Positions 1 to 10,978 of a DNA stretch of 64,000 nt are shown here, piece by piece. Each line of letters starts with the position of its first letter. Position 1 is the first letter of the stretch. Source of the stretch: Botryosphaeria dothidea (taxonomy: Eukaryota > Ascomycota > Dothideomycetes > Botryosphaeriales > Botryosphaeriaceae); NCBI GenBank assembly GCA_011503125.2, contig WWBZ02000033.1:2728001-2792000 (forward strand), in the 5' to 3' direction. Both the position numbers and the translations under genes were made by a program. The notes below the pieces were generated by a model. It was not told where the DNA came from and did no database searches. It saw only the letters and a program-made list of their open reading frames with translations.

Positions 1-2183
1 CCGTCGACCCGTCGATAGTCTCACATGAGAACGAGTCTCCACAAGAGTCTGCGGCAAGAAATGACGGAAACATTGAGGTGGAAGCTCCGGCTGACACTCC
101 GCGTGTGACGCCTGACGCCGTCGCCGCGAATCCAACACCAGCCGCCGAAACAGGTATGCATTGTCCCGTGAGCGCCATCTTTAGCTTTCGTACGGTGGCT
201 GATAACCTCAAAGGAACTCCATCTGCCGCTCGGGAACCAGGACCTCGCCAGGACCAGTTGCAAGAGCCTGATCAGGCCGCCTCGCGTGAGCTGCAGAGTC
301 AAGCAGCGCTGCTCGCATCCCGTCCACAACGTCCACCCTTCGAGCTTCCTCCACCCTTCTATCCTTCCACTGACCGCTCCACTCCTACTTCAACCACCTC
401 GACCACCTTCACTCGCCCACAGCCTCCCTCGAATCCAGCTGTAATGCACAACTCGCGCCCGAGTGCCAACAGCATTGTGTTTGGCGGCTACCCCGACTCC
501 TCGAGCGTTTCCCCGGCTCCTCCAGTCACAAACGGCAACTTAGCATACCCTCCGCCTCCAGGCCCGTACCCGACCTCGAACATGATGGCGCCGCCTGTCC
601 CCTTCCCGGGCCATGCTCATCACTTTTCGGAACCCCACACGGCTATGATGCCTGCTCCCACCCCGATAGGCATTACCGCGGGTGGCTCAGCTAATTTTGC
701 CTGGAAAAGGTTTGAACAACCTATGCCTCTCCATATGCGACCGGGCCACTCCACGCCAAGTCCGAATGCAACCAATCCCGGCTTCTCCCCTATCCATCCA
801 GGTGGTGTTTACGGCCAATCATTCTCACCTGTGCACGTGAATGGAGTCCATACTCTTTCGAGGTCAGGCTCTCAAGCTTCATCACCAAGGATTCCTGTAA
901 CGGATGAGGTGCCGGCGGATGGGCTGTCGGAGGACCCGAGCCGCAAGCGCTTCCTCCCTTCGGTGCAAAATGGAGTCGCTCCTCGCAAGGCGCCTGTGCC
1001 CGTCTTTCAGCCTGCCCAGCCACACCCAGGCACCGAATTCGGGCTGAGAGACTACATGCGCTCGCAGTTCGGAACTCGCTCTTATGCAGACTACGTGCTT
1101 AAGCTTCATCCTAGTGGAGGTCGTACGATGATCCTCAATCTGCCTGTGCATGGTATTGTTCTTGGCCGCAACCGCAAGCTTACTGAAGTCATCTCAAGGA
1201 GCCACCCAGGTCATATGGAGAACGGCATGCGCGTCCTAAACGTTTTGGCAGAGGACCGCTTTCTAGATGGTCCCATCTTTGCGGAGGCACTGAAATACTT
1301 GTATAGTGAAGACATGCTTAGTCCAAGGAATTTCCTTCATGGCCTGCCATCCTTCACTGGCAACTTATCGGACACTGAGGGGTACGGCTCTCCGGCTCAG
1401 CGCATGCGCCACGCTCTCGCTTACGCGGCGGCGGGTTTCTGGCTTGAGATTCGGTGCATCGTTGGCAGGGGTCTTGACATTGCGACGCAGCTTCTGCGCT
1501 GGGACACTGTTGAGACTGCACTGACGTTTGCCATTGATGGCGGCCTTGATGCTAGCTGGCGTGTTGAAGATACGACTGAAGACTCTTCGAGCGACGACGC
1601 TTCATCGAGATTCGATACTGATCTGGCGCCGACCTATGGGTCCTTCAGCACGCACTTCCTGCAGACTATCAACGGCTTCCTGGTTCATAACTTTCCCGAG
1701 GACTTCGAATTGGACACGTCCGTCTCGCAGCTTCATGATGTCGTGCGCCTGCCGTCGGTGGATGAGCCAAGGCCTACCAGCCGCAACCCTCGGCTGAGCC
1801 AGATCCGGTTCGGAGAGGTTCCGGTCGACCCAGCGGGGCCTTCACAGTTCATCGTCAGTATTCTATCTAGCATTCTTCTCTCGCTACCTTTTCCAGTTCT
1901 GAAGGCGCTGCTCGAGGACTTTGTGCTGTGTAGCCGTCTCGGCAAGGCCAAGGCGGGCCAATTGATGCATAGCGTGGTGGAGGAGCGCGAGGGCCGGCGG
2001 AGGAGAGTGTTCAAGAACCCCAGAGCACAGTGGGAAAAGGACGAAGGCGTCAAGCAGAACCTGATCTGGTGCGAGCGGGTTGAGCCATCGCCTCAGCACC
2101 CGTCTGGGTTCCGGCTTGCTCGATCACGCCAAGACATTGATACCCCGGCTTCGTCGGACAAGAGTCCTGAGCAGGCGTATTAG
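1..2183 (+). CDS. BTB-like fungal protein, 5' partial
   Basis: The frame is open from base 3 to the TAG at 2181-2183 (726 residues visible), so the true start lies left of the window. The first ~340 residues are Pro/Ser/Thr-rich and look disordered. From about residue 345 a folded region begins, starting FGLRDYMRSQF; the segment with YADYVLKLHPSGG and the later EALKYLYSEDM resembles the strands and helices of a BTB/POZ fold, where the protein uses a peptide in place of the usual short loop. A further conserved-looking helical half follows and the tail is basic. A GTATGC...AAAG segment at 154-213 (60 nt, frame-neutral) could be an intron. I infer a scaffold-type protein by resemblance only; function is unknown. 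No specific family name can be supported. Confidence 0.7.
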   Translation, partial: VDPSIVSHENESPQESAARNDGNIEVEAPADTPRVTPDAVAANPTPAAETGMHCPVSAIFSFRTVADNLKGTPSAAREPGPRQDQLQEPDQAASRELQSQAALLASRPQRPPFELPPPFYPSTDRSTPTSTTSTTFTRPQPPSNPAVMHNSRPSANSIVFGGYPDSSSVSPAPPVTNGNLAYPPPPGPYPTSNMMAPPVPFPGHAHHFSEPHTAMMPAPTPIGITAGGSANFAWKRFEQPMPLHMRPGHSTPSPNATNPGFSPIHPGGVYGQSFSPVHVNGVHTLSRSGSQASSPRIPVTDEVPADGLSEDPSRKRFLPSVQNGVAPRKAPVPVFQPAQPHPGTEFGLRDYMRSQFGTRSYADYVLKLHPSGGRTMILNLPVHGIVLGRNRKLTEVISRSHPGHMENGMRVLNVLAEDRFLDGPIFAEALKYLYSEDMLSPRNFLHGLPSFTGNLSDTEGYGSPAQRMRHALAYAAAGFWLEIRCIVGRGLDIATQLLRWDTVETALTFAIDGGLDASWRVEDTTEDSSSDDASSRFDTDLAPTYGSFSTHFLQTINGFLVHNFPEDFELDTSVSQLHDVVRLPSVDEPRPTSRNPRLSQIRFGEVPVDPAGPSQFIVSILSSILLSLPFPVLKALLEDFVLCSRLGKAKAGQLMHSVVEEREGRRRRVFKNPRAQWEKDEGVKQNLIWCERVEPSPQHPSGFRLARSRQDIDTPASSDKSPEQAY

Positions 2184-3532
2184 GGACCTCGCTCGGTTTT
2201 GTTTCCTATGCTATTTTTCGCTGTGGATGTGCAGTTGTCTTCAAAAAAGAGAAAAGGCATGATGGCATTTGCATAGCGAGCGGCGGGCGTTCTTTGATAT
2301 CTGGAATTTCGTCATGGCGGGCATAATTTGGCAGGTCTATTTTTTCTCTTTTAGCTTGCAGGTGCAGAAAAGCTTAGCGGTGGGTTATTGGTTGGCCTTC
2401 TACGACAGAGGATTTGGAAGGAATGATGGATGAGGATTTCTTTGCTGGCTGGAGGCACTCTGATTTCTTTCGTTGGATGAATAGGCGTGCGATGGCAGGT
2501 CGTGGGCAGAAAAGAAAAAGAGGAGCGACTCAAAAAAGGACAAGGCGATTCGAGGGGAGCGGGGCAAAAGGATCACGACATGACGACTTGTATACCACAG
2601 CGCTAGCTACTTCCTGGGCGACATTTACAGGCCGGATTTCGCTTTCAGAAGTCCGTTGATGGCTGGCACGGCTCGATATTCTCGTTTCCTTGTAGGGATA
2701 AGCTTTTTTAGGAAGAGCATTTGACTAACAGGATATAGTTACTCTCTATCTCCGTGTCGGTGCGGTGTCGGCTGTGATGCTGAGAGCAGAGTCAGGAGTT
2801 GTGAATTGGTCAGCGCCGCATATCGGAGCGAATGCGTCTCTCGACGCCATGGGCTGACAGTCACAGACGTGCAAAAGACGAAGTCTGACATTTGGAGTAG
2901 CACCAACAGCAAGGATCGCGTGACGACGATCGACTTCAGAGTTGGTTGATGGATTACGCGACGCGGAATTATGTAAGGCGGGTATGTCGACGGCCGTGCG
3001 GCAGACTAAGCAAGATGCAGCAGGTTTTGGCGGAAACGCACCAATTGGGGCTCAACCGCAGGAGCAGCGGCAAGAGAGGAGGAGCAGGTGAACCGCGGCT
3101 ACGGGCCGGCGAATCGGCAGTTGGTCCAGGAGGCAGGCTCGCGCTTTCGAGTGCGCGAAGGCCCGGCGGAGGCGGAGGCGGGAGTGGTGAATAAAAGAAA
3201 AGGCGTGGGGAGTGTGCAGGGATTCGAAAAATCAGCCGCTGCCGGAGAAGGTGCCATCTTAGATGGAGAAGACATGACCTCTTCCTGGCTCGTCTTCGTG
3301 TCCGTTTCTTGACGTGCTCCGGCCCTCCTTGTGGCTTATGAATTCCGCTCTTCTCTCGCCCGTATTTCAGACCTCCCCCGATTCTGGCTTTCTCTTCCAT
3401 TTCTACCTTCTACCAGGACTCTACCCCGCTTTCTGTCCCGGACGAAGGACGCTACAGACGCAAGCGCAGACCCCGGTCGCTCGCCGTTGAGCGGTCCCTT
3501 TCGGTTTTGTTCCTAGACGTCTGGTACTGAAG
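2184..3532. other. Intergenic spacer, 1.35 kb
   Basis: Holds the 3' end of the BTB-like gene and the promoter and leader of the MFS permease. Only short open frames occur, none with a recognisable protein. The last ~200 bases (3310-3530) are pyrimidine-rich, as is common just upstream of fungal start codons. Confidence 0.6.
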
Positions 3533-5055
3533 ATGCGCGACGACATCGAGCCCGCCGAGTCAACGCTCTCGTCCACGGCCTCGGCGCCCGACACCGACCC
3601 GGAGAAGAAGGACCAAGCCCACGCCGAGTTGTCTGAGACGGACGTCGAGGCGGGCGGGCCGGAGCATGGACCGCTCGAGAAGACTGCGTCGAGGAAGTCG
3701 AAGCACTCGGTCAACAGTGTTTCGACCGTGCCAAACGGAGGCCTTCTGGCTTGGCTGCAGGTCCTCGGCGCTTTTTTCCTATTCTTCAACTCATGGTGAG
3801 TGTCTGCATTGTTCTTTCTCTTGGCTGAAGTTTGAATTGCCTCGGTGAAGCTTTGGCAACCGCGCGGCTGCAGTCGATGACGGAGCGCACACGCATTAAG
3901 CTCCAAGCTTATCGCTAACCTTTGACCAGGGGCATTGTAAACTCTTTTGGAAGCTACCAGACCTACTATGAGAGCGACCTCCTCGTCAACTCCAATCCCT
4001 CGGCCATCTCATGGATCGGTTCCATCCAAGCTTACCTGCTCATGCTTGTCGGCGCCTTGACAGGCCCCATTTACGATGCAGGTTACTTCCGCCACCTCCT
4101 CGTCGCCGGCTCATTCCTCGTCGTCTTCGGCCAGATGATGCTCAGTCTCTGCACTGAGTACTGGCAGGTCCTCCTGGCCCAAGCCTTCTGCGTCGGTATC
4201 GGCACCGGCTGCCTCTTCGTTCCCAGCGTTGCCATCCTCAGCACCTACTTCACCACACGCCTGGCAACCGCCACCGGCATCGCCGCCGCCGGCAGCAGCA
4301 TCGGCGGCGTCATCTACCCCATCATGCTGCACCGCCTGATCGGCCCCATCGGCTTCCCCTGGACCGCCCGCATCATCGGCTTCATCGCCCTCGCCACGCT
4401 GCTCATCCCGAACCTGTGCATGCGCGTGCGCGTGCTGCCGCCAGCGCGGCGCAAGATGCTCGACCTGCCCGCCTTCAAGGAGCCGCCCTATGTGCTCTTC
4501 ATTGCCGGCGCCATGGTCGTCTTCATGGGCCTGTACACGCCCTTCTTCTACATCCAGCTGTACGCCCTCGACCGCCGCATCACCAGCGAGAACCTGGCCT
4601 TCTACATGCTGTCCATCATGAACGCCTCCAGCACCTTCGGCCGCATCTTCCCCAACATGCTGGCCGACCGCATCGGCCGCTTTAATACCATCATCCCCTG
4701 TGCCCTGCTGTCCGGCGTGCTCATCCTGTGCCTCATCGCCGTCGAGAACCTCGGCGGCCTTGTTGTGTTTTGTGTCCTGTACGGCTTCTTTAGCGGTACC
4801 TTTGTGTCGCTGCCGCCCCCCATCCTCGTCTTGCTCAGCCCTGACAGGAGCAAGATCGGGACGCGCATGGGTCAGGCGTTCTCCTTCATCGCGATTGGCA
4901 TTTTGGTGGGGACGCCGATCGGTGGTGCCATTCAGAGCAAGCACGGATTCACGTCTTTGTGGTTGTTTGGCGGAATCGTGACAGTTGGTGGCGCGCTGAG
5001 CGTGTTGGCGGCGCGGGTGGTGAAATTTGGTTTTTCGTTGACGCAGAAGGCATAG
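3533..5055 (+). CDS. MFS transporter, monocarboxylate permease type
   Basis: Two exons, 3533-3795 and 3930-5055, joined at TG|GTGAGT...GACCAG|G with branch GCTAACC, encode 462 residues. The intron splits the first transmembrane helix: exon 1 ends in FFLFFNSW and exon 2 resumes GIVNSFGSYQTYY. The first ~70 residues are hydrophilic and acidic (cytosolic tail); about twelve hydrophobic helices follow. GIAAAGSSIGGVIYP and the conserved loop R-x-G-R pattern (ADRIGRFN) are typical of the fungal monocarboxylate/riboflavin (MCH-like) branch of the major facilitator superfamily. Expected location is the plasma or vacuolar membrane; the substrate cannot be read from sequence. It stands alone, without biosynthetic neighbours. 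Third codon positions are strongly GC in exon 2, which opens a long spurious antisense frame. Confidence 0.88.
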
Positions 5056-7187
5056 GTTGGAGAGAAAAAAAAAGGACGTACCGAGTCGGTGAAAGGAAAG
5101 AAAACGGAAATTTGGGGAGGATGTTTGTGTGTATATATGAGACTATGAATGCTGTAGATAATAATTTTCTAATGTCACAGAAAACTGGAACCACTTCCAC
5201 AGATGGTGCAAGTCTTGCAACAATATGGTCTTATAAAATGCTCGAATGTTCAGTCGCATGAACACTCACGTCCGGACGAGTAATTCAAATCCCTTTTCAT
5301 GCTTTGGTTGACTTTGTCCGTAATATGGCTAGCCGAAAAGGCTTCCGCTACTCACTGTGCACTTCCAAGTCCAGTGGTCATGATTTGGAAGCGCTATTGC
5401 TGGATGGATCAAAAGCATTGTGATCGTTTTTCGTATGTCTGGGCTGCGGTTCCGATTCCGCACCTGTTGGGTCTGCGACGTTGCGATCCAGTCCAAACAA
5501 CAATGACTGTTCAGGTTGGGATCGCCCCGGGGTATAAAGTTGCAAGCATATTCCTCTCCAAAGAAGGCTTTCAATTTGAGAGAAACTCAGGCCTTATACC
5601 GTGGACGATTTGAAGGAACGAGCTGCGAACACACGCGGCCCGCAAAAGAATAATGGGGTAAAATTTGGTCATTTGCTTCCGAGAGGACGCTGCTAATTTC
5701 AACAAGTCTTCTTGGGCTCCTGAACATCTGGCAAGCCTATAGGAACCTCCAACAAGAGCTCGCAAGTAAGAATGCATTTCTGGAAACCTGTTTGGAAAGT
5801 GTTATCAGCTAAGCAGCTCGCTAGCCTACGCACGATTAGAATGCCCTCAATATCCTCAGCGCGGCACTTTCAAGGTGCTCGCCTTAGGGTCCATCGGCTA
5901 CACGAAGCTATCAGAGAGACGCGGTGAATTTTACATGCATTACCGGGGTGAACGTGAATTCACAGTCGAACTGGCCTTTGTCTCCAATTGCCACGGGATC
6001 CGAGTCGCGGTGTATGAACTGAATACCACATAAAAGGCTTGGGACTCTGATCTGGCAGGCTCAGTTCTGCTCCGTTACCAGGTAGCGGGACTGATAAAAC
6101 TGAGGGAAAAAGTCGTGGCGGACATGGAAAGAAAATTCGGCAAGGACTTCAGAGCACTCGCTGTGCAGGCCGGTTCGAGGCGGCCTTCCGTACGGAAGGG
6201 CGTGAATGCCACCACGAGAAGGACGGGAGACTCGTTTCCGATCTCTGACGGCAAAGCGGATTTGGGTTCAGAGAGCCCACCCACGTATGGAACGTAGGAG
6301 TTGGTTGAGACGGGGCTTGGGGATTCTCAGCCAGATAGATAGTCGCGGAATTAAGAAAGTGGCAAAATTTCTCTACAAAATGCGCCACATTCATTTGCTT
6401 AGTGTCCGGGTAGCACAGACTCCATGTTGCTTGAAACCTGAGAGACGCCCGTTCCCAACGGCTGCACACTTCAGAAAAGTGGAGCCGGATGGACAAAACT
6501 GCGGTGGCTAAGAGAATCAACCCTTCTACACCCAGCTACTAAGTGGGGACTAGTTTCAGATACGGACTGGAATGAGGGTTTTGGATGACCAGGAAAGAAA
6601 ATCTCGTCCGATGATGATGTCAAAGTTTAAAAAAAAAAGATACCCCTTGAAGCGCTCAACGGCGACAAGAAGGTCACAAGACCCAGGGTCAAAATATTTC
6701 CATGGGACTTTGGAATGGTATTCTTGGAGACCACGGGAAATGCGGTATATGGCGAGCTCGGAGGTGGGGCAACCTTATTTGGCTGCAACTCCCTGCGGTG
6801 AGGTCCCTTGATTCTGCCGGCGAAGCTCCTTGCCCTCATATCATGCGGGCTCGCTGGTTATTTATTGATTCCCCATTCAGTGGTATTTTGATCGTTGAGA
6901 GAAATTTGATGGGGCAGTTGAGTTTTTTTTTTCAGGAAGTAAAAAAAAAGTCTCCTATGGCAGGCAACTGCTCGGCGGATTGACCCAAGAGTCACCAACC
7001 CAAAGGGTCTCACGAGGGGGAAGTCCGTACAGGATAGCGCCGTTTAGTAGAACCAGATCTTCTAAGATGTGAGAGCCGTGAAATAAACGAATGCTGAGGA
7101 GTATTTTTATTCTCCTCAACGCCCACTCTCCTGCTCTTTACCTTTGCTCCGACCTTCAGTGGACGAACCCGTCCGACAAGAGTCGCC
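5056..7187. other. Intergenic spacer, 2.1 kb
   Basis: No convincing gene on either strand. The longest minus-strand frame (6149-6520) has no recognisable motif, no typical start context and no splice partner. There are several A-runs (around 6629-6638 and 6945) and T-runs. The right end is the promoter of the gene starting at 7188. A decayed gene cannot be excluded. Confidence 0.5.
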
Positions 7188-8484
7188 ATGGGGTGAGTGT
7201 GCAAGTCAAGTGCTTGCAATGTCTAGGCTCATCAGCTGATCTTGCAAACAGTTTCTCCCACCTGGTAAACGCCGGGGCAAATGTCCTCTCCTCTTTCAGC
7301 GGCTTCTCAACTCATCAGAAGTCTCATCGGAACAACCTCATAAAGCAAATCAGAAGTGAGTGTATTTGCGAATAAATAGGAAAGGATCAAATGACAAAGA
7401 ATAACACTGACGTCCACAACCTGCGCCAGCCTCCTGCGCGGAACTCCATCCCGACGGCAAAATCGAATTCAACTGGAGCGTAGAGCCGCTGGCCGGAGGT
7501 TCCGGCAGCAGTGCTCAGAACAAGCACTGCAGATTCAAATGCATCGTGTGCTGGTACCGCCGGGGCTCCATCATACCCAGCCCGGGCGGATCCACCGCGA
7601 ACTCCGACCAGTACCACCCAATCTTCGAGTCCGAGGTGATCATGGACATGCGGCACTGCTGGGAGCCGTTCCAGCGCGAGCCTCGGTGGGAGGTGCAGGC
7701 CAAGCTGCTCGAGGCGCTCAAGGACAAGATCGACGTGGCCGCGCGCGGCCGCTGGGGCGACATGTACCGGCAGAAGATGCTGATGAAGGCGCAGAACCGC
7801 GAGGTGGTCATGGACGAGAAGCTCGCGTACCTGATGATGCACTCCATGGGCGGCTACGACGGCGGCGGCCGGTGGAGGTACATGCCCGCGAGCCTCGACG
7901 GCCAGCTCACCGAGGAGCAGGAGCACCCGCGCCTCGGCCCCTACAGAGACGAGAGGTTGCGCCGGTGGGAGGCGGCTGAGCGCCTCGCGTGGGAAGACCC
8001 AAACTGCGCTTTCCTGCCGCCCTTGAGGCGAATTTCGACGCGGCGTAGGCTGCCCGAGAGAGACGCAGTCTTTGAACAGATTTCTGATAGCGAGGCGAGC
8101 TACCCCAACGGACGACCTCCTCGTCGTGCGCCTTCGACCCGCAGTCATCCTGTCGGGTACGGATCACAACCTCGTGTTTCTGTCCTCAGAAACCAATTCG
8201 AGCCTCGCGGACGCACTGATCGAGATTCTGGCTTTGGAGAACGCAGCGAGTACCACCATTTCAACAACCAGGTGTTGGATCGGTCCAGCGACCAGTCGCC
8301 ACCGCAGGCGAAGAAAGTAAAGCGCCAGTCCGCAGTCCGGGATTCTGGTGTGGCCGATCAGATCGAAGGGGTCGATTCCCTTGGAAATGCCATATCCCCC
8401 AAACAAAGCAGTGAGGGAGAGAAATCAAAGCCTAATAGTTTGGAGGATTGGAGGCCTGCTCAGTCTAAAGTCTCGTTGGTTTAG
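7188..8484 (+). CDS. Unknown fungal protein with 5-nt first coding exon
   Basis: Three coding exons: 7188-7192 (ATGGG), 7252-7355 and 7430-8484, giving 387 residues. Both introns (59 and 74 nt) have GTGAGT donors and CAG acceptors, and the second has an ACTGAC branch site. The ATG has a good context (GTCGCCATGG). Joined, the protein begins MGFSHLVNAGANVL, continues through IRTSCAELHPDG across the second junction, and contains a compact folded half with C-x2-C-type cysteines (HCRFKCIVCWYRRG) and many Trp and Met residues. The C-terminal ~150 residues are basic and low-complexity, with S/P/R patches suggesting a disordered, possibly nuclear, tail. I do not recognise a family. Ends 155 bp from the convergent gene at 8640. 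Confidence 0.75.
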
Positions 8485-8639
8485 TTGCACTTCATTCTGT
8501 TCAACATTGTGTTTTTGCATTTGGACAATCATAGATTGATAGTGGAGGATTTAATGGGCTGGAGTTCTAGTAAACGAAATCAAGAATGAATTGGGTATCT
8601 TTTTAACGCCAGAAGGGCAATGACAGAACGCAGTCTGCC

Positions 8640-10630
8640 CTAAGAAAACAGCAACCCTACCATAATCCCAATAGCCTCAAAAACCCCCATCTCCTCAACA
8701 AGCTTATCGAAAGTCGCAGGAATCTTCTTCAATGAGCTTCGGTCATCCGCTTCTCGCCCTATGTTCAGTATCAACAACCATTCATCAAAACATGCTTCCA
8801 AGGACACTTACAAACACCAGGCAGAGCCACGTCGGCACCGACCACCGACTCTGCCTCTCCAGTCCAATCGAATTGAATATTCCAAAATACCTTGAAAAAA
8901 ACCTCCTTGCTTTGAAATATTATGCTTTGGCGGCCAAGCCCGCGTACCAATTCTGCCCTGCTCATCGAATATCCATCCTGCTCTTTTCCAGCGAGGTCAT
9001 TGCCGATCCCCGAGACTTCCTCGGCTTCTTCCTCGATGTTCGAGCTGGTAGGCACAGTTTGTTGGTTCCCTCTGTGCTGCCCAGCCTTCTTGCCATTTTT
9101 GGTCGTCTTAGCCGTCGTAGAGTCATTCAGAAGGCGGCCGAATTCTCGGTAACACTGTGCCCAGCATTTTGCACGCTTGACTGTAAGATCATAGTATGAC
9201 TCAGCTGCCCAGCACACCGCACCAACATCATTTTCTGCAGCCCGTTGTGTGATCCAGGAGCCTAGCTCAGAAGAAGCCCACGGCGAAAGGAATTGTATAT
9301 CAAGGTTCGAAACACTCTGAGTGGCGGGATTCGCAGTCATTTCGAAGTCAAGGCGTAGTAGGGAGGCCGGTGAACGCATGCTGATGGAATGAACTTGAAG
9401 GCCAGAATCCTTACCCACATCAACCTTGGACTCGTAGTTGAAGGAAGTAAACAGCTGCAGGTGAGGAAGTGGATCATCCAGTTCAACGGGCTCGTGGGAT
9501 GGCAATGGCTTCCCTGGCTCATCAGGCGGCGGGGTTAGTGGGTTGACAAGCTTGGCCAGAGGAAGGAAGGCCGATAGAAGCGACGACAATGGCAGAGCTC
9601 CTGGTTGTTCAACAGGAGGTACCGGGTTGGCTTTGTTGACCAGGGATATTAGAGCGGAGTTATCTTCGCCATCTTCCGGAGCGTTGCGGCTACGTCTGAC
9701 CTCCTGTTCATATTGTTTGACCTCCTCTTGGAGCTCTCGCAACCGATACTGTAAGTGCTCCTTTTCCTGCTGTCTCGGATCCACTTCCACTTTTGTCGGC
9801 ACAATCCGAGCCTGCCTCCGCTCTGTATCATTTACACCCGCTACTTGAGGAGATTGCCGCACTTGCGCTCTCTGATTTTTATTTGGCTCTTCGGCGTCAG
9901 CATCGGGATTGCTGGTCGGCGGTTCCAGCCTTAACGGCGATTCTCTCGGCTTGAATGGCGACGACAACCGGTGTCCGAGGGACTTGTTCCTCCTCGGCCT
10001 CTTGCTTGGCGATGAGAAGAGTCCTTCCTGCGGTGGTAGGTCTGGTCTTGCAGTTGGCGACCCTGTAGGATGCATGGGCAAGTCGTCTTCTACAGCTGGG
10101 TTCCGTTCCGTCTGTGTGGTCTCTTGAGCCATTTGATCCGCAGCTGCGGCCTGAAGAACATCTCTGCTCGGTAGCATCCTGCCACCTAGTGATAGTCTGC
10201 GCTGGCCTCCATCAGGCGCTGCAGGGTCTATTTCCGGGCGGTCTGCATCTGCACCCGCGCCATGCAAGACATCCATACTGGGCAGCTTGCGACCACCTAT
10301 CGACTGCCTGCGTTGGCCTCCATCCTCCGCTGTGGGGACGGCGTCCGGTTGTTGTTGGCTCTCTCCCAGCACGTACGCCCGTGCGCGTTGTCCTCGATTG
10401 GTTGGGCTCACTTGTGCTGATGAACTGCCTGTTGCAGAGACGGCTGAGGCGCGTCTGGATAGGATTTCGGGGTTGAAGCGGGCAAGACTAGCTTTGGTTG
10501 GCGACAGCCAGGACGCACGGCGCGGAGGTGTTCGGCGTAGGACATTTCTGGGGCGGAAGTCGCCTGCCGCTGAAACTTCAGGAGGAGGCTCGGCAGAAGT
10601 CCTGCGGCGTTTGGGGGATGGTTCGGTCAT
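8640..10630 (-). CDS. Coiled-coil nuclear protein, possibly kinetochore-associated
   Basis: Exon 1 is 10630-8812 and exon 2 is 8758-8640, with a 53-nt intron (GTAAGT...CATAG); 645 residues. I chose the ATG at 10630 (MTEPSPKRRRT) over the longer frame reaching 10846, because the upstream part has no conserved look and the basic start resembles a nuclear localisation signal. Residues ~1-280 are disordered, with S-P and T-P sites and two diverged copies of a GGQRR-(Q/L)-S-(I/L)-GGR motif. A coiled coil follows (EKEHLQYRLRELQEEVKQYE), then a globular C-terminal half, with the last helix VEEMGVFEAIGIMVGLLF supplied by exon 2. A coiled coil followed by a globular domain recalls RWD-type kinetochore subunits (CENP-O/P-like), but this is a weak inference and no diagnostic motif proves it. 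Confidence 0.7.
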
Positions 10631-10978
10631 GTTGAGTGGTTCGCGGCGCGGTAACGCGCGTTGTCGCTCGTCGCGATGTTTGGGATGGATGTGGTGGGAT
10701 AGAAGCGGCCGGGGAGTCGCGTCGGCACGAGCACGCGTCGCGGGAGCGGATGGGCGGAAAAGGTCCGAGGACCGGGGCCTGTGTCCAAGCCGGATGACTT
10801 CATCCTTTTTCACCTGCCACCCGCTCCTCTGCCAAGCAAATTCCAACCCACCATGGCTTCCTCGCCTCTCTGAAGCGTGGCTTTACACAGCTTAATTAGA
10901 CCGTGATTTTTACACGACACATCCATTTCGCCCACGGCGACGATCCTCCCACGTTCCGTGCCCGCCGTTGAACGCACA
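10631..10978. promoter_or_regulatory. Divergent promoter, 348 bp
   Basis: Separates the start codons of the coiled-coil protein (-) and the OXLD1-like protein (+), so both promoters and leaders must lie here. No TATA-like or other named site stands out. Confidence 0.55.

Noticed and set aside
4111..4944. 277-codon minus-strand frame
   Set aside because: Shadow of the GC-biased third codon positions in the MFS permease; composition is repetitive (E/D/H/G) and has no motif.
10631..10846. 72-residue N-terminal extension of the coiled-coil protein
   Set aside because: It would consume most of the divergent promoter and lacks a conserved look.
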